NCBI RefSeq assembly: GCF_009828855.1
Contig: NZ_WUAG01000001.1
Location: 186,001 to 250,000, forward strand
Reading direction: 5' to 3'
Source of the DNA: Psychromonas sp. L1A2
GTDB taxonomy: Bacteria; Pseudomonadota; Gammaproteobacteria; Enterobacterales; Psychromonadaceae
Length of the DNA: 64,000 nucleotides
The position numbers were made by a program, and so were the translations under genes. The notes under the pieces were generated by a model, which worked only from the letters and a program-made list of their open reading frames with translations, did not search any database and had not been told where the DNA came from. The first letter of the stretch is position 1, and each line of letters starts with the position of its first letter. Below are positions 55,161 through 63,895 of the stretch, one piece after another.

Positions 55161-56087
55161 ATGTTGGTAGCCGCTATTCAGCGAATTATTTTAACGTTGA
55201 TACTGACTTGTAGCGTATTTTCGGTGCAAGCCAGTATTGAAGTGAAGCATGAGTTAGGTACCTTGGTATTACCTGACGCGCCTAGACGTATTGTCGTATT
55301 AGAATATTCTTTTATTGATGCGTTAGCGGCTATTGGCATGTCACCGATCGGCGTTGCTGATGATTTAGATCCTGAGCGTATTATTCCAGAGGTGCGAGAT
55401 TTACTAGAGCCTTGGACGTCGGTTGGTATGCGCTCACAACCTAGCTTAGAAGTGATTGCTAGGTTAAAACCAGATTTGATCATTGGTGATGTTTATCGTC
55501 ACCGAGTCAGCTATGAGGATCTTTCTAAAATTGCGCCGACTATTTTATTAAAAAGCCGAGGTGAAAGTTATTTGGATGCACTTAAATCAGCTGAAATTAT
55601 TGGTAAAGCCGTCGGCAAAGAGCAGGAAATGCTTGAGCGTATAGCGCAACATAAACAGTTAATGGATGATTATCGCCTACGATTTAATAATGCTGAGACG
55701 ATGCAATTTACGACGGTTAATGAACGTGGGATGTGGATGCATGGACCATTATCTTTTACTGGTAGTTTATTTAATTATCTTGGACTTAAATCGGCATTAC
55801 CTGATTTAAAAGATAGCCACTTAGTTCAAGCGAATTTAGAAGTGTTATTACGCGTTAACCCAGACTGGTTGTTTTACGTAAGAAGTAAACCCGTCACCGT
55901 GCTCGAAAGTTGGGAACATAATCCATTATTTAAACTATTAAAAATTAGCAAAACCCATCAAATGGTAGAAGTTTCATCTGCACTTTGGTCTCTTAATCGC
56001 GGTATGTTAGCGGCAGAGGGCATTGCTAAAGAGTTGGATAATATCGTTAATAATAAATCTAAATCTAAATCTAAATCTAAACCTTAG
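55161..56087 (+). CDS. Iron-siderophore ABC transporter substrate-binding protein (FecB-like)
   Basis: A 308-residue periplasmic binding protein. A signal peptide ends near VFSVQA. The helical-backbone fold is visible in RRIVVLEYSFIDALAAIGMSPIGVAD, LEVIARLKPDLIIGD and VNPDWLFYV. It starts two bases after the receptor stop, so the pair is an operon that completes the system with the divergent permease/ATPase genes. The C-terminus is a Lys-Ser repeat (NNKSKSKSKSKP) produced by an AAATCT hexanucleotide repeat whose length could vary without shifting frame. Confidence 0.9.
   Translation: MLVAAIQRIILTLILTCSVFSVQASIEVKHELGTLVLPDAPRRIVVLEYSFIDALAAIGMSPIGVADDLDPERIIPEVRDLLEPWTSVGMRSQPSLEVIARLKPDLIIGDVYRHRVSYEDLSKIAPTILLKSRGESYLDALKSAEIIGKAVGKEQEMLERIAQHKQLMDDYRLRFNNAETMQFTTVNERGMWMHGPLSFTGSLFNYLGLKSALPDLKDSHLVQANLEVLLRVNPDWLFYVRSKPVTVLESWEHNPLFKLLKISKTHQMVEVSSALWSLNRGMLAAEGIAKELDNIVNNKSKSKSKSKP
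56055..56083. repeat. Hexanucleotide repeat (AAATCT)n coding Lys-Ser
   Basis: Four copies of the hexamer at the 3' end of the binding-protein gene. It is followed by three imperfect copies of GTCATAAATACC (56099-56140) in the intergenic region. Confidence 0.85.
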
Positions 56088-56356
56088 CGTTAGACCTTAG
56101 TCATAAATACCTGAGTCATAAATACCTTAGTCATAAATAATAGGCTTAACCCTTAGCTTTAAGTCTAATATTTAACTTTAACCTTTAATGCTAGGCCTAA
56201 TTCTTAACACGTGCTTAGCGATTTAATGGACTCTTGATTTAGATCATCCAACCCTTAAAAATGTCTAAATTTATCAATAAATGTGCTCTTAGTATGATGT
56301 TGAGGTCAGTTTTAGGACTAAAATGATTAAGGTAGAGTTAACTAAGGAGAATACTG

Positions 56357-56788
56357 ATGAGTTATGGTCATATTTTAGTTGCCGTTGATTTTGAAGAAGA
56401 TAACCAACAGGTTATCGATAGGGCTGTTAAATTAGCAAAACCTTTAAATGCTGATCTGTCGCTAGTGCATGTTAATGAAGTCATTAATGAAATTGGATTC
56501 ACTGGGTTGATGGATTTGGATGTGGCTAATTTATCTTCACACTATAGTGTTGATGATTTAAGCGCAAGGCTAAACAAGTTAGCGGACAGCATTGATTATA
56601 AAGTGAAACATAAATACGTGGTTAATGGCGATATAAAGCATAGTTTAGAAGGGCCTGTGCAAGAAGCGGGTATCGATTTAATCGTATGTGGACATCATCA
56701 TCACTTTTGGAGTCGTTTAAGTCCGACAGTCGGTGGGCTTGTTAATACGTCACCCGTTGATTTATTGATTGTTGCGTTAATTGAGTGA
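56357..56788 (+). CDS. Universal stress protein (UspA family)
   Basis: A 143-residue cytoplasmic protein of the UspA fold: HILVAVDFEEDNQQVIDRAVKLAKPLNADLSLVHV at the N-terminus. The usual ATP-binding G-2x-G-9x-G(S/T) motif is not evident at the C-terminus (CGHHHHFWSRLSPTVGGLV), which places it closer to the non-nucleotide-binding UspA type. AAGGAG lies before the ATG. It is probably a monocistronic stress gene ended by the hairpin at 56874. Confidence 0.9.
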   Translation: MSYGHILVAVDFEEDNQQVIDRAVKLAKPLNADLSLVHVNEVINEIGFTGLMDLDVANLSSHYSVDDLSARLNKLADSIDYKVKHKYVVNGDIKHSLEGPVQEAGIDLIVCGHHHHFWSRLSPTVGGLVNTSPVDLLIVALIE

Positions 56789-56873
56789 TATAAAAATATT
56801 GTTCAAATGTCTTGTTACAAAGACATCGCCATAAACTTATTGGCGTAAAGGCTCTGAAGTAGTAGCAAAATAT

Positions 56874-56911
56874 AAAAGGCATCAACAGAACGCTGTTGAT
56901 GCCTTTTTTTA
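56874..56911. terminator. Terminator between usp and phoX
   Basis: AAAAGGCATCAACAG, an AACG loop, its complement and seven T on the plus strand. Four T on the minus strand make it partly usable by phoX as well. Confidence 0.88.
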
Positions 56912-56983
56912 TTGACTGCTATTTATAAAAAGCCTCGCTAACTTTAACTAAACCGAGACAACTTTAACTAGACCTTACTAACC

Positions 56984-58846
56984 TTAACTACCAATCACAC
57001 CACCATCATCTTTTGTGATTGCCATAATCGTTGAGCGAGGCTTATTATCTCCACCAGCTGGGAAGTGACCTGTAGGGTGTTGAATACCCACAAACATAGT
57101 TTTTTCATCTTCAGAGAAAGTTAAGCCTGTTACTTCTGAACCTATTGGGCCAGTTAAGAAACGACGCACTTCACCTGTCATTGGGTCGCCACATAACATT
57201 TGGTTGTTACCTTGACCTGCAAAATCACCTTCATTTGAAAAGTTACCGTCTGTTTGAATCCATAAACGACCTGCTTTATCAAAGCCAATACCGTCAGGAC
57301 TGTTAAACATATTATCTTCATTGATGTTGGCACTGCCTGCGTATAAATCACCTTTATGAACAGTTGGGTTACCTGCAATCAAGTATAAATCCCACTTGAA
57401 CGTATTGTCTGCATGGTTACCATTAGTCGGCATCCAACGTACTATTTGTCCATAGTGGTTTTCAGCACGAGGGTTTGGTCCATCTACATCTTGGCCTTCT
57501 TTAACACCACGGTTTTTATTGTTAGTCAGTGTACAGAAAACATGTTTATTGTCTGGGTGAACGGCAATCCATTCAGGTCTATCCATGGTGGTTGCTGACA
57601 CTTGTGTTGCAGCTTTACGTGCAAAAATCATTACTTCAGCTTGGCTATTAAAGCCATTTTCTTTGGTTAAGCCGTTTTTACCGTAAGTTAACTCAATCCA
57701 TTCACCGTCACCCTCTAGTTTGTCGGCATGCATGTTGAACTTAGCCACATACAAAGTACCTTCATCAAGCAATTGACGGTTAGCACTGTCGTTACCTGCT
57801 TGGTATTTATTTTTAGAAACAAATTTGTAGATATGCTCGCCACGTTCATCATCACCTAAATAAACGATAGCATGACCATCATCATTGATAACAAAAGCAG
57901 CATTTTCGTGTTTGAAGCGACCTAGTGCCGTACGTTTTAATGGAGTTGATGTTGGATCTTTAGGATCAATCTCTACGATCCAACCAAAACGGTTTGGTTC
58001 ATTTGGGTTTTTAGCAAGGTCAAAACGCTCATCAAAGTTATGCCATTGGTACTTGCTTTGAGTCGCTTCGATACCGTAACGCTTGTAGTTGTCATCCAGA
58101 GCAACGTTCTCTTCTGCACCAAAGAAACCATTAAAGTTCTCTTCACAAGTTAAGTAAGTGCCCCATGGAGTGTGCCCGTTTGAACAGTTATTAATAGTGC
58201 CTAGTACTTTTTTACCCGTTGGATCCGCTTTGGTTTTTAATAAGTCATGTCCTGCAGCTGGGCCTGTTACGTGCATTTCTGTATTGGCTGTAATACGACG
58301 GTTAACTTTACCCTTAGGATCCATTATCCATTTACCGTCTTTTCTCACTAGCTCAACAACCGTTACACCCAATGCAGCCTGTGCTTTTTTAACGTCATCA
58401 GCGGTCATTGCTTTACCTTGATGATCAAATAGGTATTGGTAGTTAGTGTATTCGTTATTCACAGCAAGAATGGCATGGTCTTTTGAGAGAGGAAATACAC
58501 TCATCCCATCGGTATTGTCACCAAATTGCATCGTCTGTGCTGTTGAATCTTGTTTGCCATTCGCATTGAATGCAGGCGCATTAGCAAAGATTGGGTCACC
58601 CCATGACATTAAGTTACTGGTGCTGTAACCCTTAGGCACGATGACGGTATCACTAGTAGAAGCTGGCACTTGCATGAAGTTTAATAGCTTACTGTCCATA
58701 TTCGCTGCGATTGCTTTAGCGACTGGGTTCAATGCTAAAAATGCTCCTGCACCCATAGCAGCAGTGCCCATTAGGAAGCTACGGCGTGATAAGCGTGCAT
58801 CAATCATGTTACTAAAATCAGTTTCTTTATCTAATAAATCCGTCAT
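56984..58846 (-). CDS. phoX: PhoX-family alkaline phosphatase
   Basis: A 620-residue periplasmic phosphatase that frees phosphate from organic phosphates; known PhoX enzymes use calcium and iron. A twin-arginine signal (SRRSFLMG, residues 21-28) implies folded export by Tat. The family core is visible in NNCSNGHTPWGTYLTCEENFNGFFG near 215-240, GWIVEIDP, HENAAF and SPDGIGFDKAGRLWIQTDG. A family B repeat begins 28 bp before its start codon, so the native promoter may have been displaced or replaced. With NptA and CpdB it forms a phosphate-scavenging set. Confidence 0.92.
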   Translation of the reverse strand: MTDLLDKETDFSNMIDARLSRRSFLMGTAAMGAGAFLALNPVAKAIAANMDSKLLNFMQVPASTSDTVIVPKGYSTSNLMSWGDPIFANAPAFNANGKQDSTAQTMQFGDNTDGMSVFPLSKDHAILAVNNEYTNYQYLFDHQGKAMTADDVKKAQAALGVTVVELVRKDGKWIMDPKGKVNRRITANTEMHVTGPAAGHDLLKTKADPTGKKVLGTINNCSNGHTPWGTYLTCEENFNGFFGAEENVALDDNYKRYGIEATQSKYQWHNFDERFDLAKNPNEPNRFGWIVEIDPKDPTSTPLKRTALGRFKHENAAFVINDDGHAIVYLGDDERGEHIYKFVSKNKYQAGNDSANRQLLDEGTLYVAKFNMHADKLEGDGEWIELTYGKNGLTKENGFNSQAEVMIFARKAATQVSATTMDRPEWIAVHPDNKHVFCTLTNNKNRGVKEGQDVDGPNPRAENHYGQIVRWMPTNGNHADNTFKWDLYLIAGNPTVHKGDLYAGSANINEDNMFNSPDGIGFDKAGRLWIQTDGNFSNEGDFAGQGNNQMLCGDPMTGEVRRFLTGPIGSEVTGLTFSEDEKTMFVGIQHPTGHFPAGGDNKPRSTIMAITKDDGGVIGS

Positions 58847-58873
58847 CGTATTGCCTTATTTATTGGGGGGAAC

Positions 58874-59035
58874 AATACCAATCACACCAATTAACCGATC
58901 TACTTTACAGGTTAAAATAATTTATTTTTTCGCAGTCATTTTCGTAAAGGACATAATCCATGACGAAACTTACGCTTTAAACTAAGTTATTTTTTCTACG
59001 TAAAATATAGAACTCTTATTAATATAATGGGTATA
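58874..59035. repeat. Family B dispersed repeat, copy 2
   Basis: A 162-bp element with ends AATACCAATCACACC and AATGGGTATA. It shares GCTTTAAACTAAG and TTTTTTCTACG with 39587-39820. It lies in the phoX leader/promoter region. Confidence 0.75.
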
Positions 59036-59262
59036 AGTAAAAACGAGCTTTAGACTAAAGCAGAAATATGACAGGTTTATTACGCTTGATTAATTGGATC
59101 TTATTAGATTTTGTTAGTGGTTTTATTTATCTTTTCATCTGCATAATTAATATAAATAAATGCTATGAATAAACAATCCATATAAATTAAATAAGTAGTA
59201 AACCCTAATCTTGTTATTAACGTATTAGTTTTTTTAAATGAAAACTGAATGGGATGTTGATA

Positions 59263-59514
59263 ATGGTGTTGAGTGACAGTGAAGAGTCTAGAGTGATTGA
59301 AATGGCATGGGAAGATAGGACTCCTTTTGAAGCGATTGACGATCAATTTGGTCTAGATGAAAAAGCCTTGATTAGCTTTATGCGTAATAAGTTGAAGTCG
59401 GGAAGCTTCAAGTTATGGCGAAGTAGAGTGACAGGCAGAAAAACCAAACACTTAAAATTAAGATCGCCTGATATAGACAGAGCGTATTGTTCTACTCAAT
59501 ACAAACACAGATAG
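59263..59514 (+). CDS. DUF2805/TIGR03643 family protein
   Basis: An 83-residue protein matching the TIGR03643/DUF2805 family: SRVIEMAWEDRTPFEAIDDQFGLDEKALISFMRNKLKSGSFKLWRSRVTGRKTKH, a likely helix-turn-helix with a basic second half. The function is unknown; DNA binding is suggested by composition only. Starts at 59254 or 59263 are possible. It stands alone. Confidence 0.82.
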   Translation: MVLSDSEESRVIEMAWEDRTPFEAIDDQFGLDEKALISFMRNKLKSGSFKLWRSRVTGRKTKHLKLRSPDIDRAYCSTQYKHR

Positions 59515-59603
59515 TAAATACATTGCAGATTCATTAATCATTAATAAGTGGCTATCTGTCCCCATGAACAATGATTAAGTTTGTCTACTCAGTAGAATAA
59601 ACT

Positions 59604-60533
59604 TTAATGTATTTTAAATTGTTGAGCAGACTGGCTCTCTAAAAATGCAGTGCCCATTTCATAACCCATTTTATAGTCAGCGATTAAAGCTTGATCGCTG
59701 CTGCCTAATATACGGCTTGCTAACTTCTGTGGTGGTGCAATTTCGAAAATTTGTGCATCTTCTGGCGGAGTGTGAATAAACCTAATGGCATCATTGTAAG
59801 CATTTTCATGGCCAGTAATAATATCCAACACTTTAGGGCAATTATTGCTTTTACATACCCAAGATTTCAACTTGTGCGCCCAAGGAGAACGAATACTACG
59901 ATTAGCAGGGGCAGTGCGTAATACAATGATATTCTTTGCTCCTCGATCATAAGCCTCTTGAATAGGAATAGGGATAGCCACGCCACCGTCCACATAATTT
60001 GCATCGCCAATAGTGACGCCTTTTTTGTATAAGTAAGGCAAAGCGCTGGATGCTTTAAGCATAGTCAACCAACTGTCTGTCGTTGGTTCAAGAAAAGCAG
60101 GGCGAAACCCTTCCATATTGGTGGCAGAAAAAAGCAGTTGGCGACCCTGTAATTGATTTTGTGCGCAATTCATATTCAATTGGTATTCAGGTTCACCTAC
60201 GCGATCAAAATACCAATCTAAATCCATTGCATTACGCTTTGAAAAAGAGCGTTTCATACTAAAGAAATCAGGATGTCTCGATAATTGCATGATAGAACGT
60301 TTAGCGTATCCCGCTTGTCGTGTCATATAAGTTGAGAGGTTTTGAGCGCCAGCTGACGTCCCAATTAATAATGAAAAAGGATTAAAGTCTTGTGCTAACC
60401 AGCTATCTAATACACCGGCTGTAAAGATGCCACGTTGTCCACCACCTTCAACAACTAAGGCTGTGCCTTTAATCGGTGATGTTGCGATACAGTTTGGTGT
60501 ATTAAGTAATTTACTTTCTTGTACTGGTTTCAT
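59604..60533 (-). CDS. Patatin-like phospholipase (YjjU-like)
   Basis: A 309-residue serine lipid hydrolase with a Ser-Asp dyad. The oxyanion glycine-rich loop is GGGQRGIFTAGVLDSWL near residue 30, the nucleophile elbow is IGTSAGAQN near 58, and the Asp is in VDGGVAIPIPIQEA near 180. The length and motifs match bacterial YjjU-like patatins, predicted to be cytoplasmic phospholipases. AGGG lies before the ATG. No operon partners are seen. Confidence 0.9.
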   Translation of the reverse strand: MKPVQESKLLNTPNCIATSPIKGTALVVEGGGQRGIFTAGVLDSWLAQDFNPFSLLIGTSAGAQNLSTYMTRQAGYAKRSIMQLSRHPDFFSMKRSFSKRNAMDLDWYFDRVGEPEYQLNMNCAQNQLQGRQLLFSATNMEGFRPAFLEPTTDSWLTMLKASSALPYLYKKGVTIGDANYVDGGVAIPIPIQEAYDRGAKNIIVLRTAPANRSIRSPWAHKLKSWVCKSNNCPKVLDIITGHENAYNDAIRFIHTPPEDAQIFEIAPPQKLASRILGSSDQALIADYKMGYEMGTAFLESQSAQQFKIH

Positions 60534-60858
60534 GAGATTTCCCTATTTGTTTCGCACAATATACTCAAATTCAATAAATAGGTTAAATCGTTTTATTTTC
60601 TTAAGTTGATAGTATTTGGCTATTGTGAAATTAAAGGTTCATTTGCCCATTAAAGTTATTGTGAGTTTGGTTATCAGAAATTAGGTAAAATCAATACAAA
60701 AGAGGTCTTGTGTTGTAATATCGTCCAATAACTTATTTGATCATTAAAATCAGTTTATTTTAATCAGCGCTTATAACACTTAATTTTTTAAACAATAAAA
60801 ACAATTGTTTAGGAAGTTTAGGTTCAAAATATAACTTTACACATTAAAGAAGACCACC
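60534..60858. other. Non-coding spacer
   Basis: 325 bases of AT-rich sequence between the divergent patatin-like and membrane-protein genes. It presumably holds both promoters; no distinct operator was recognised. Confidence 0.45.
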
Positions 60859-61191
60859 ATGACTCAATCTAAATTATTACCATACCGATTACCGCTATCT
60901 ATTTTTGTTTTCTTTATTGCCTACATGGCATTAACCCATACCCCATTAGGTTATATCTCTTCGTTGACGAGTCAGTTAATCGGTTATTTGTATAGTGCGT
61001 TTGATGTTGTAAAAGAAACAGAACAAGTCACGTTAATCTATGCACTTTTAGCGGGCGTAGTAGGGCATTTTTGGTTTAGTAAATTGTGTAAAATAGACGT
61101 TAAAGCAAACCAGAAAACCTTACTAAAAGGATTAGGTGCCTTAGTATTAATTATCCTAGCCTATGGTTATAACTTGGTGCAACAAGCCTAA
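60859..61191 (+). CDS. Small membrane protein of unknown function
   Basis: A 110-residue protein with about three hydrophobic segments (LSIFVFFIAYMALTH, VTLIYALLAGVVGHFWF and LGALVLIILAYGYNL). The middle holds a short polar stretch and a Cys-Lys pair (SKLCKIDVKANQK) probably on the cytoplasmic side. GAAGA precedes the ATG. I do not recognise a family. VanZ-like proteins have a similar start, but the match is not convincing. Confidence 0.65.
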   Translation: MTQSKLLPYRLPLSIFVFFIAYMALTHTPLGYISSLTSQLIGYLYSAFDVVKETEQVTLIYALLAGVVGHFWFSKLCKIDVKANQKTLLKGLGALVLIILAYGYNLVQQA

Positions 61192-61640
61192 AAAATTAAC
61201 ATTAAAAAGTACTTATTTTTAGCGTAATAGGGTTTATTAGTTTGTTTAATGAACCTTATTTCCCTCATAAATCTATGTGCAAAATGACGTATAAAATAGC
61301 GTTATAAATAATGTTATTACCCACTTTTTTATTCTCTTAATATTTAATCGGCTTCATTTTTCACTCAAATTTTCCACTTTAATTATTCACTTTAATTATT
61401 CTTTTAAATAATTTTTTAAAATAAGTTCGCCCGCTTCATCGCCAATAAAAAATGTCTTTAAATGTCGAGTTTGTCTTTTTATATTGCCATATAAATTAGT
61501 GTAACTATTTGTTAATTAATAATAAATTAAATTATTGTTGACCTGTTAAGATCTGTTCCTATATCACTATTTCCAATCGTTTCCCTCAAGAGCTATTGTG
61601 ACTTTTTGTCATTGACTGTCATATTATTTTAAAATAACTG
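61192..61640. other. Non-coding spacer upstream of the VOC gene
   Basis: About 450 bases, AT-rich, with no gene seen. A TTTAATTATTCACTTTAATT direct duplication lies near 61377-61400. Confidence 0.45.
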
Positions 61641-61642
61641 TT

Positions 61643-61664
61643 GACTATCTATCGGTAGGTATAT
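61643..61664. promoter_or_regulatory. TetR-type operator upstream of the VOC gene
   Basis: ACTATCTATCGGTAGGTATA is a near-copy of the dyad in the cupin/TetR intergenic region. It overlaps a TTGACT -35-like hexamer (61641-61646) and runs toward a TATAAA -10-like sequence, as expected for a repressor site. Confidence 0.55.
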
Positions 61665-61777
61665 AAATTTATAGGCACTTAGCAAGTGAAGCACCTTCTA
61701 ATAGACTGCTATTTTTTGCTGATATTTGTTACAGGCTAAACACCAACTTTATAATTTTTAAAACAGGGATTAAGACA

Positions 61778-62146
61778 ATGATTGGATATACAACGATTGG
61801 TTCAAAAGACTTAGACAAAGCGGTTTCTTTTTACAATGAATTGCTTGAATTAGTCGGCGGTAAAATTTTATTAGAAATGGATAGAATTAAATTTTATGGA
61901 ACAGACGCTGGTGGCGCAATGCTAGCGGTATGTACTCCTCATGATAATAACCTGCAAAGTGCCGGTAACGGACAACAAGTTGCTATCCCTGGTGGTTCAA
62001 TTGAAGGTGCACAAGCGTTGTACAATAAAGCGATTGAATTAGGTGCTACTTGTGCCGGTGAACCTGGTCAACGTTTTGACTTCTTCTATGGTTCATATGT
62101 TTATGATCTAGATGGAAACAAACTTTGTTTCTTCCACATGACATAA
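61778..62146 (+). CDS. VOC (glyoxalase/bleomycin-resistance) family protein
   Basis: A 122-residue vicinal-oxygen-chelate protein with the two beta-alpha-beta-beta-beta modules: IGYTTIGSKDLDKAVSFYNELLEL and a second ending FFYGSYVYDLDGNKLCFF. Metal-site residues are partly visible, but the specific activity cannot be read from sequence. An operator-like dyad shared with the cupin/TetR locus suggests joint control, possibly by an electrophile-sensing repressor. Confidence 0.88.
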   Translation: MIGYTTIGSKDLDKAVSFYNELLELVGGKILLEMDRIKFYGTDAGGAMLAVCTPHDNNLQSAGNGQQVAIPGGSIEGAQALYNKAIELGATCAGEPGQRFDFFYGSYVYDLDGNKLCFFHMT

Positions 62147-62415
62147 CATCAGCGCCAAAGTAGCTGATATAAAGTAATTTGAGTCACTTTAAATCACCTT
62201 GTACAAGGACGATAAGTTATACAGTTTACGTCACTAGTTTATATCATTAGTTTATGTAACCTATAGCGTCATCGTCATCGTCATCGTCCTTGTCCTTTTT
62301 CTGTGTTTTTAAATCCACCTTTACCCGATCTCTAAACCTACATTATTCAATATCTAACACTATATTTTAAAGCAATATCGGCTTACCTTTCTGATTAGAA
62401 ACAATACCTCAACCC
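62147..62415. repeat. Spacer with a (GTCATC)n run
   Basis: No gene is seen. Three and a half tandem copies of GTCATC lie at 62268-62287, within a longer run of CTT/CAT-rich sequence. Confidence 0.5.
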
Positions 62416-62616
62416 TAAATAACCTCAGCTCTGGATAAGCAAAGCGATACAACACCGCTATTTCTGCGGATTTCTGCGTTAAATTATTTCTCAATAACCC
62501 GTTATTGCTTCGATAATTCGCCTTGAATTACGTAAAATTAACGGCACTTTATAGTAAAAAATAAACAGTAAAAAATAGTACCTTCTGATTTTAAATATAA
62601 TTCCGCTTTCATTAAC
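62416..62616. repeat. Family D dispersed repeat, copy 2
   Basis: Inverted copy of 11388-11573, with the same AATAACCCGTTATT core and strong matching over most of about 200 bp. The rest, 62617-62997, holds no recognised gene. Confidence 0.8.
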
Positions 62617-62997
62617 TAGAGTTGAGGTTAAATAATTAAACTCCCTAAGCATTACTAATCTAGTCATTACTAATCTAAGCAATACTCCACCTTATCAATT
62701 CAACTCTACGTAAATCTATTTCAAAGCTAGCCGATATGTATGCCAACATTATGAATGTTTTAGTCTTTATAGGAGATGTTGTGATAACTGTTGGTCAACG
62801 GCGTAGATGAAGTTGGATTGTTATGATAGTTGGGTTTTATAGCGTAGCTAGGAAAGTAGTTGTTCTTTAATGTCATTGACTCAAACTGTCATTAACTTAC
62901 CAGTTACAAACAATAAGTAAGCTATGTTGAGTCGTTAAAAAGAACAACTATTTATGTAGATTCATATTAATGTTTAACTGACTTGCATGCAGTCGTT

Positions 62998-63690
62998 TTA
63001 AGCATTTTGTACACGTGTAATTTGATTTTCAACATCCGTTAGATGGCCTGATTTAACCCAGACTTTAGCGCCATTTTTACCTGCTTTAATAGTGAGCTGA
63101 GTTTCTACTGGCGTACGTAACCAACTATGTTTAAATAAAATATCATCACCTTCTTGGATTGAACCTTCAAGTATAAATAACTCTGCGCCACCTAAAGCAT
63201 CTAACGTGTATTCTGATGTTACGTCAAAATGTAATAAACTCACTTCTTCAATATCGTCTTTATACAAAGGTGTTATCGACACTCCCTTATTATTAGGTAA
63301 GGGTACTTGGCCCATCTTATTCATTTGTAATCGTACGTGGGTTCTATCTTTTGGTTGAAACTGCCAAAGTTTTACTAACATGACGCAACCTTGTTCTGAA
63401 CCAGGCTGATGTTTTGATTGTGGTGGATTTCTTATGTAAGAGCCTACTGGGAAGCTGCCATGCTCATCTTGAAATATTCCTTCTAATACAATAAATTCTT
63501 CTCCGCCTGTATGCACATGCTCAGTAAATTCACTGCCAGGATCGTAACTTACAATCGTCGTAGCCCTTGCTACTTCTGCACCCACTCTATCAAGAGGTTT
63601 TCGGTTAACGCCTACCATTGGTGAGGCTATCCACTCTTGTGATTGACTGTGCACAACTGCACGTTGACTAAAATCCGCCGCTATTTTCAT
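62998..63690 (-). CDS. Two-domain cupin protein (ChrR-like)
   Basis: A 230-residue protein with tandem cupin folds. The first has a clear metal-binding motif (PGSEFTEHVHTGGEEFIVLEG, with His-x-His and Glu), then GSYIRNPPQSKHQPG, the second-motif His. The second domain (about 140-230) is degenerate, with LGGAELFILEGSIQEGDD. This resembles the ChrR-type cupin of anti-sigma factors but without the zinc-binding anti-sigma domain, so an enzyme or sensor role is more likely. A good promoter with an operator-like dyad lies upstream, divergent from a TetR gene. Confidence 0.83.
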   Translation of the reverse strand: MKIAADFSQRAVVHSQSQEWIASPMVGVNRKPLDRVGAEVARATTIVSYDPGSEFTEHVHTGGEEFIVLEGIFQDEHGSFPVGSYIRNPPQSKHQPGSEQGCVMLVKLWQFQPKDRTHVRLQMNKMGQVPLPNNKGVSITPLYKDDIEEVSLLHFDVTSEYTLDALGGAELFILEGSIQEGDDILFKHSWLRTPVETQLTIKAGKNGAKVWVKSGHLTDVENQITRVQNA

Positions 63691-63744
63691 CTTGTTCTCC
63701 CAAAGTCTTACTTAATATTTTTCAAGTATACAACTAAAATGTAT

Positions 63745-63786
63745 CTATCAGTAGATAGTTATATTATCTAGCGTATAATAAGTCAA
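63745..63786 (-). promoter_or_regulatory. Cupin-gene promoter with TetR-type operator
   Basis: On the minus strand TTGACT (63781-63786) is separated by 17 bases from TATAAC (63758-63763). Immediately downstream is the dyad CTATC-AGTA-GATAG (63745-63758), placed to block transcription. It matches the site upstream of the VOC gene. Confidence 0.65.
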
Positions 63787-63895
63787 CTTTGAGCATTAAT
63801 TATTATTGCTTCAGGTATTCAGTGATGTGTAATAATACTTGTAAATAACAATGCACTGCTTGATAATTTCAGGTTCATTGATAGGAAATATAAAC

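Noticed and set aside
62491..62682. Short minus-strand open frame
   Set aside because: It lies inside the family D repeat, and the other copy does not keep the frame.
63745..63758. NemR-type box
   Set aside because: The dyad core (CTATC-N4-GATAG) differs from the TAGACC/GGTCTA core of NemR sites, so only a general TetR-type operator is claimed.
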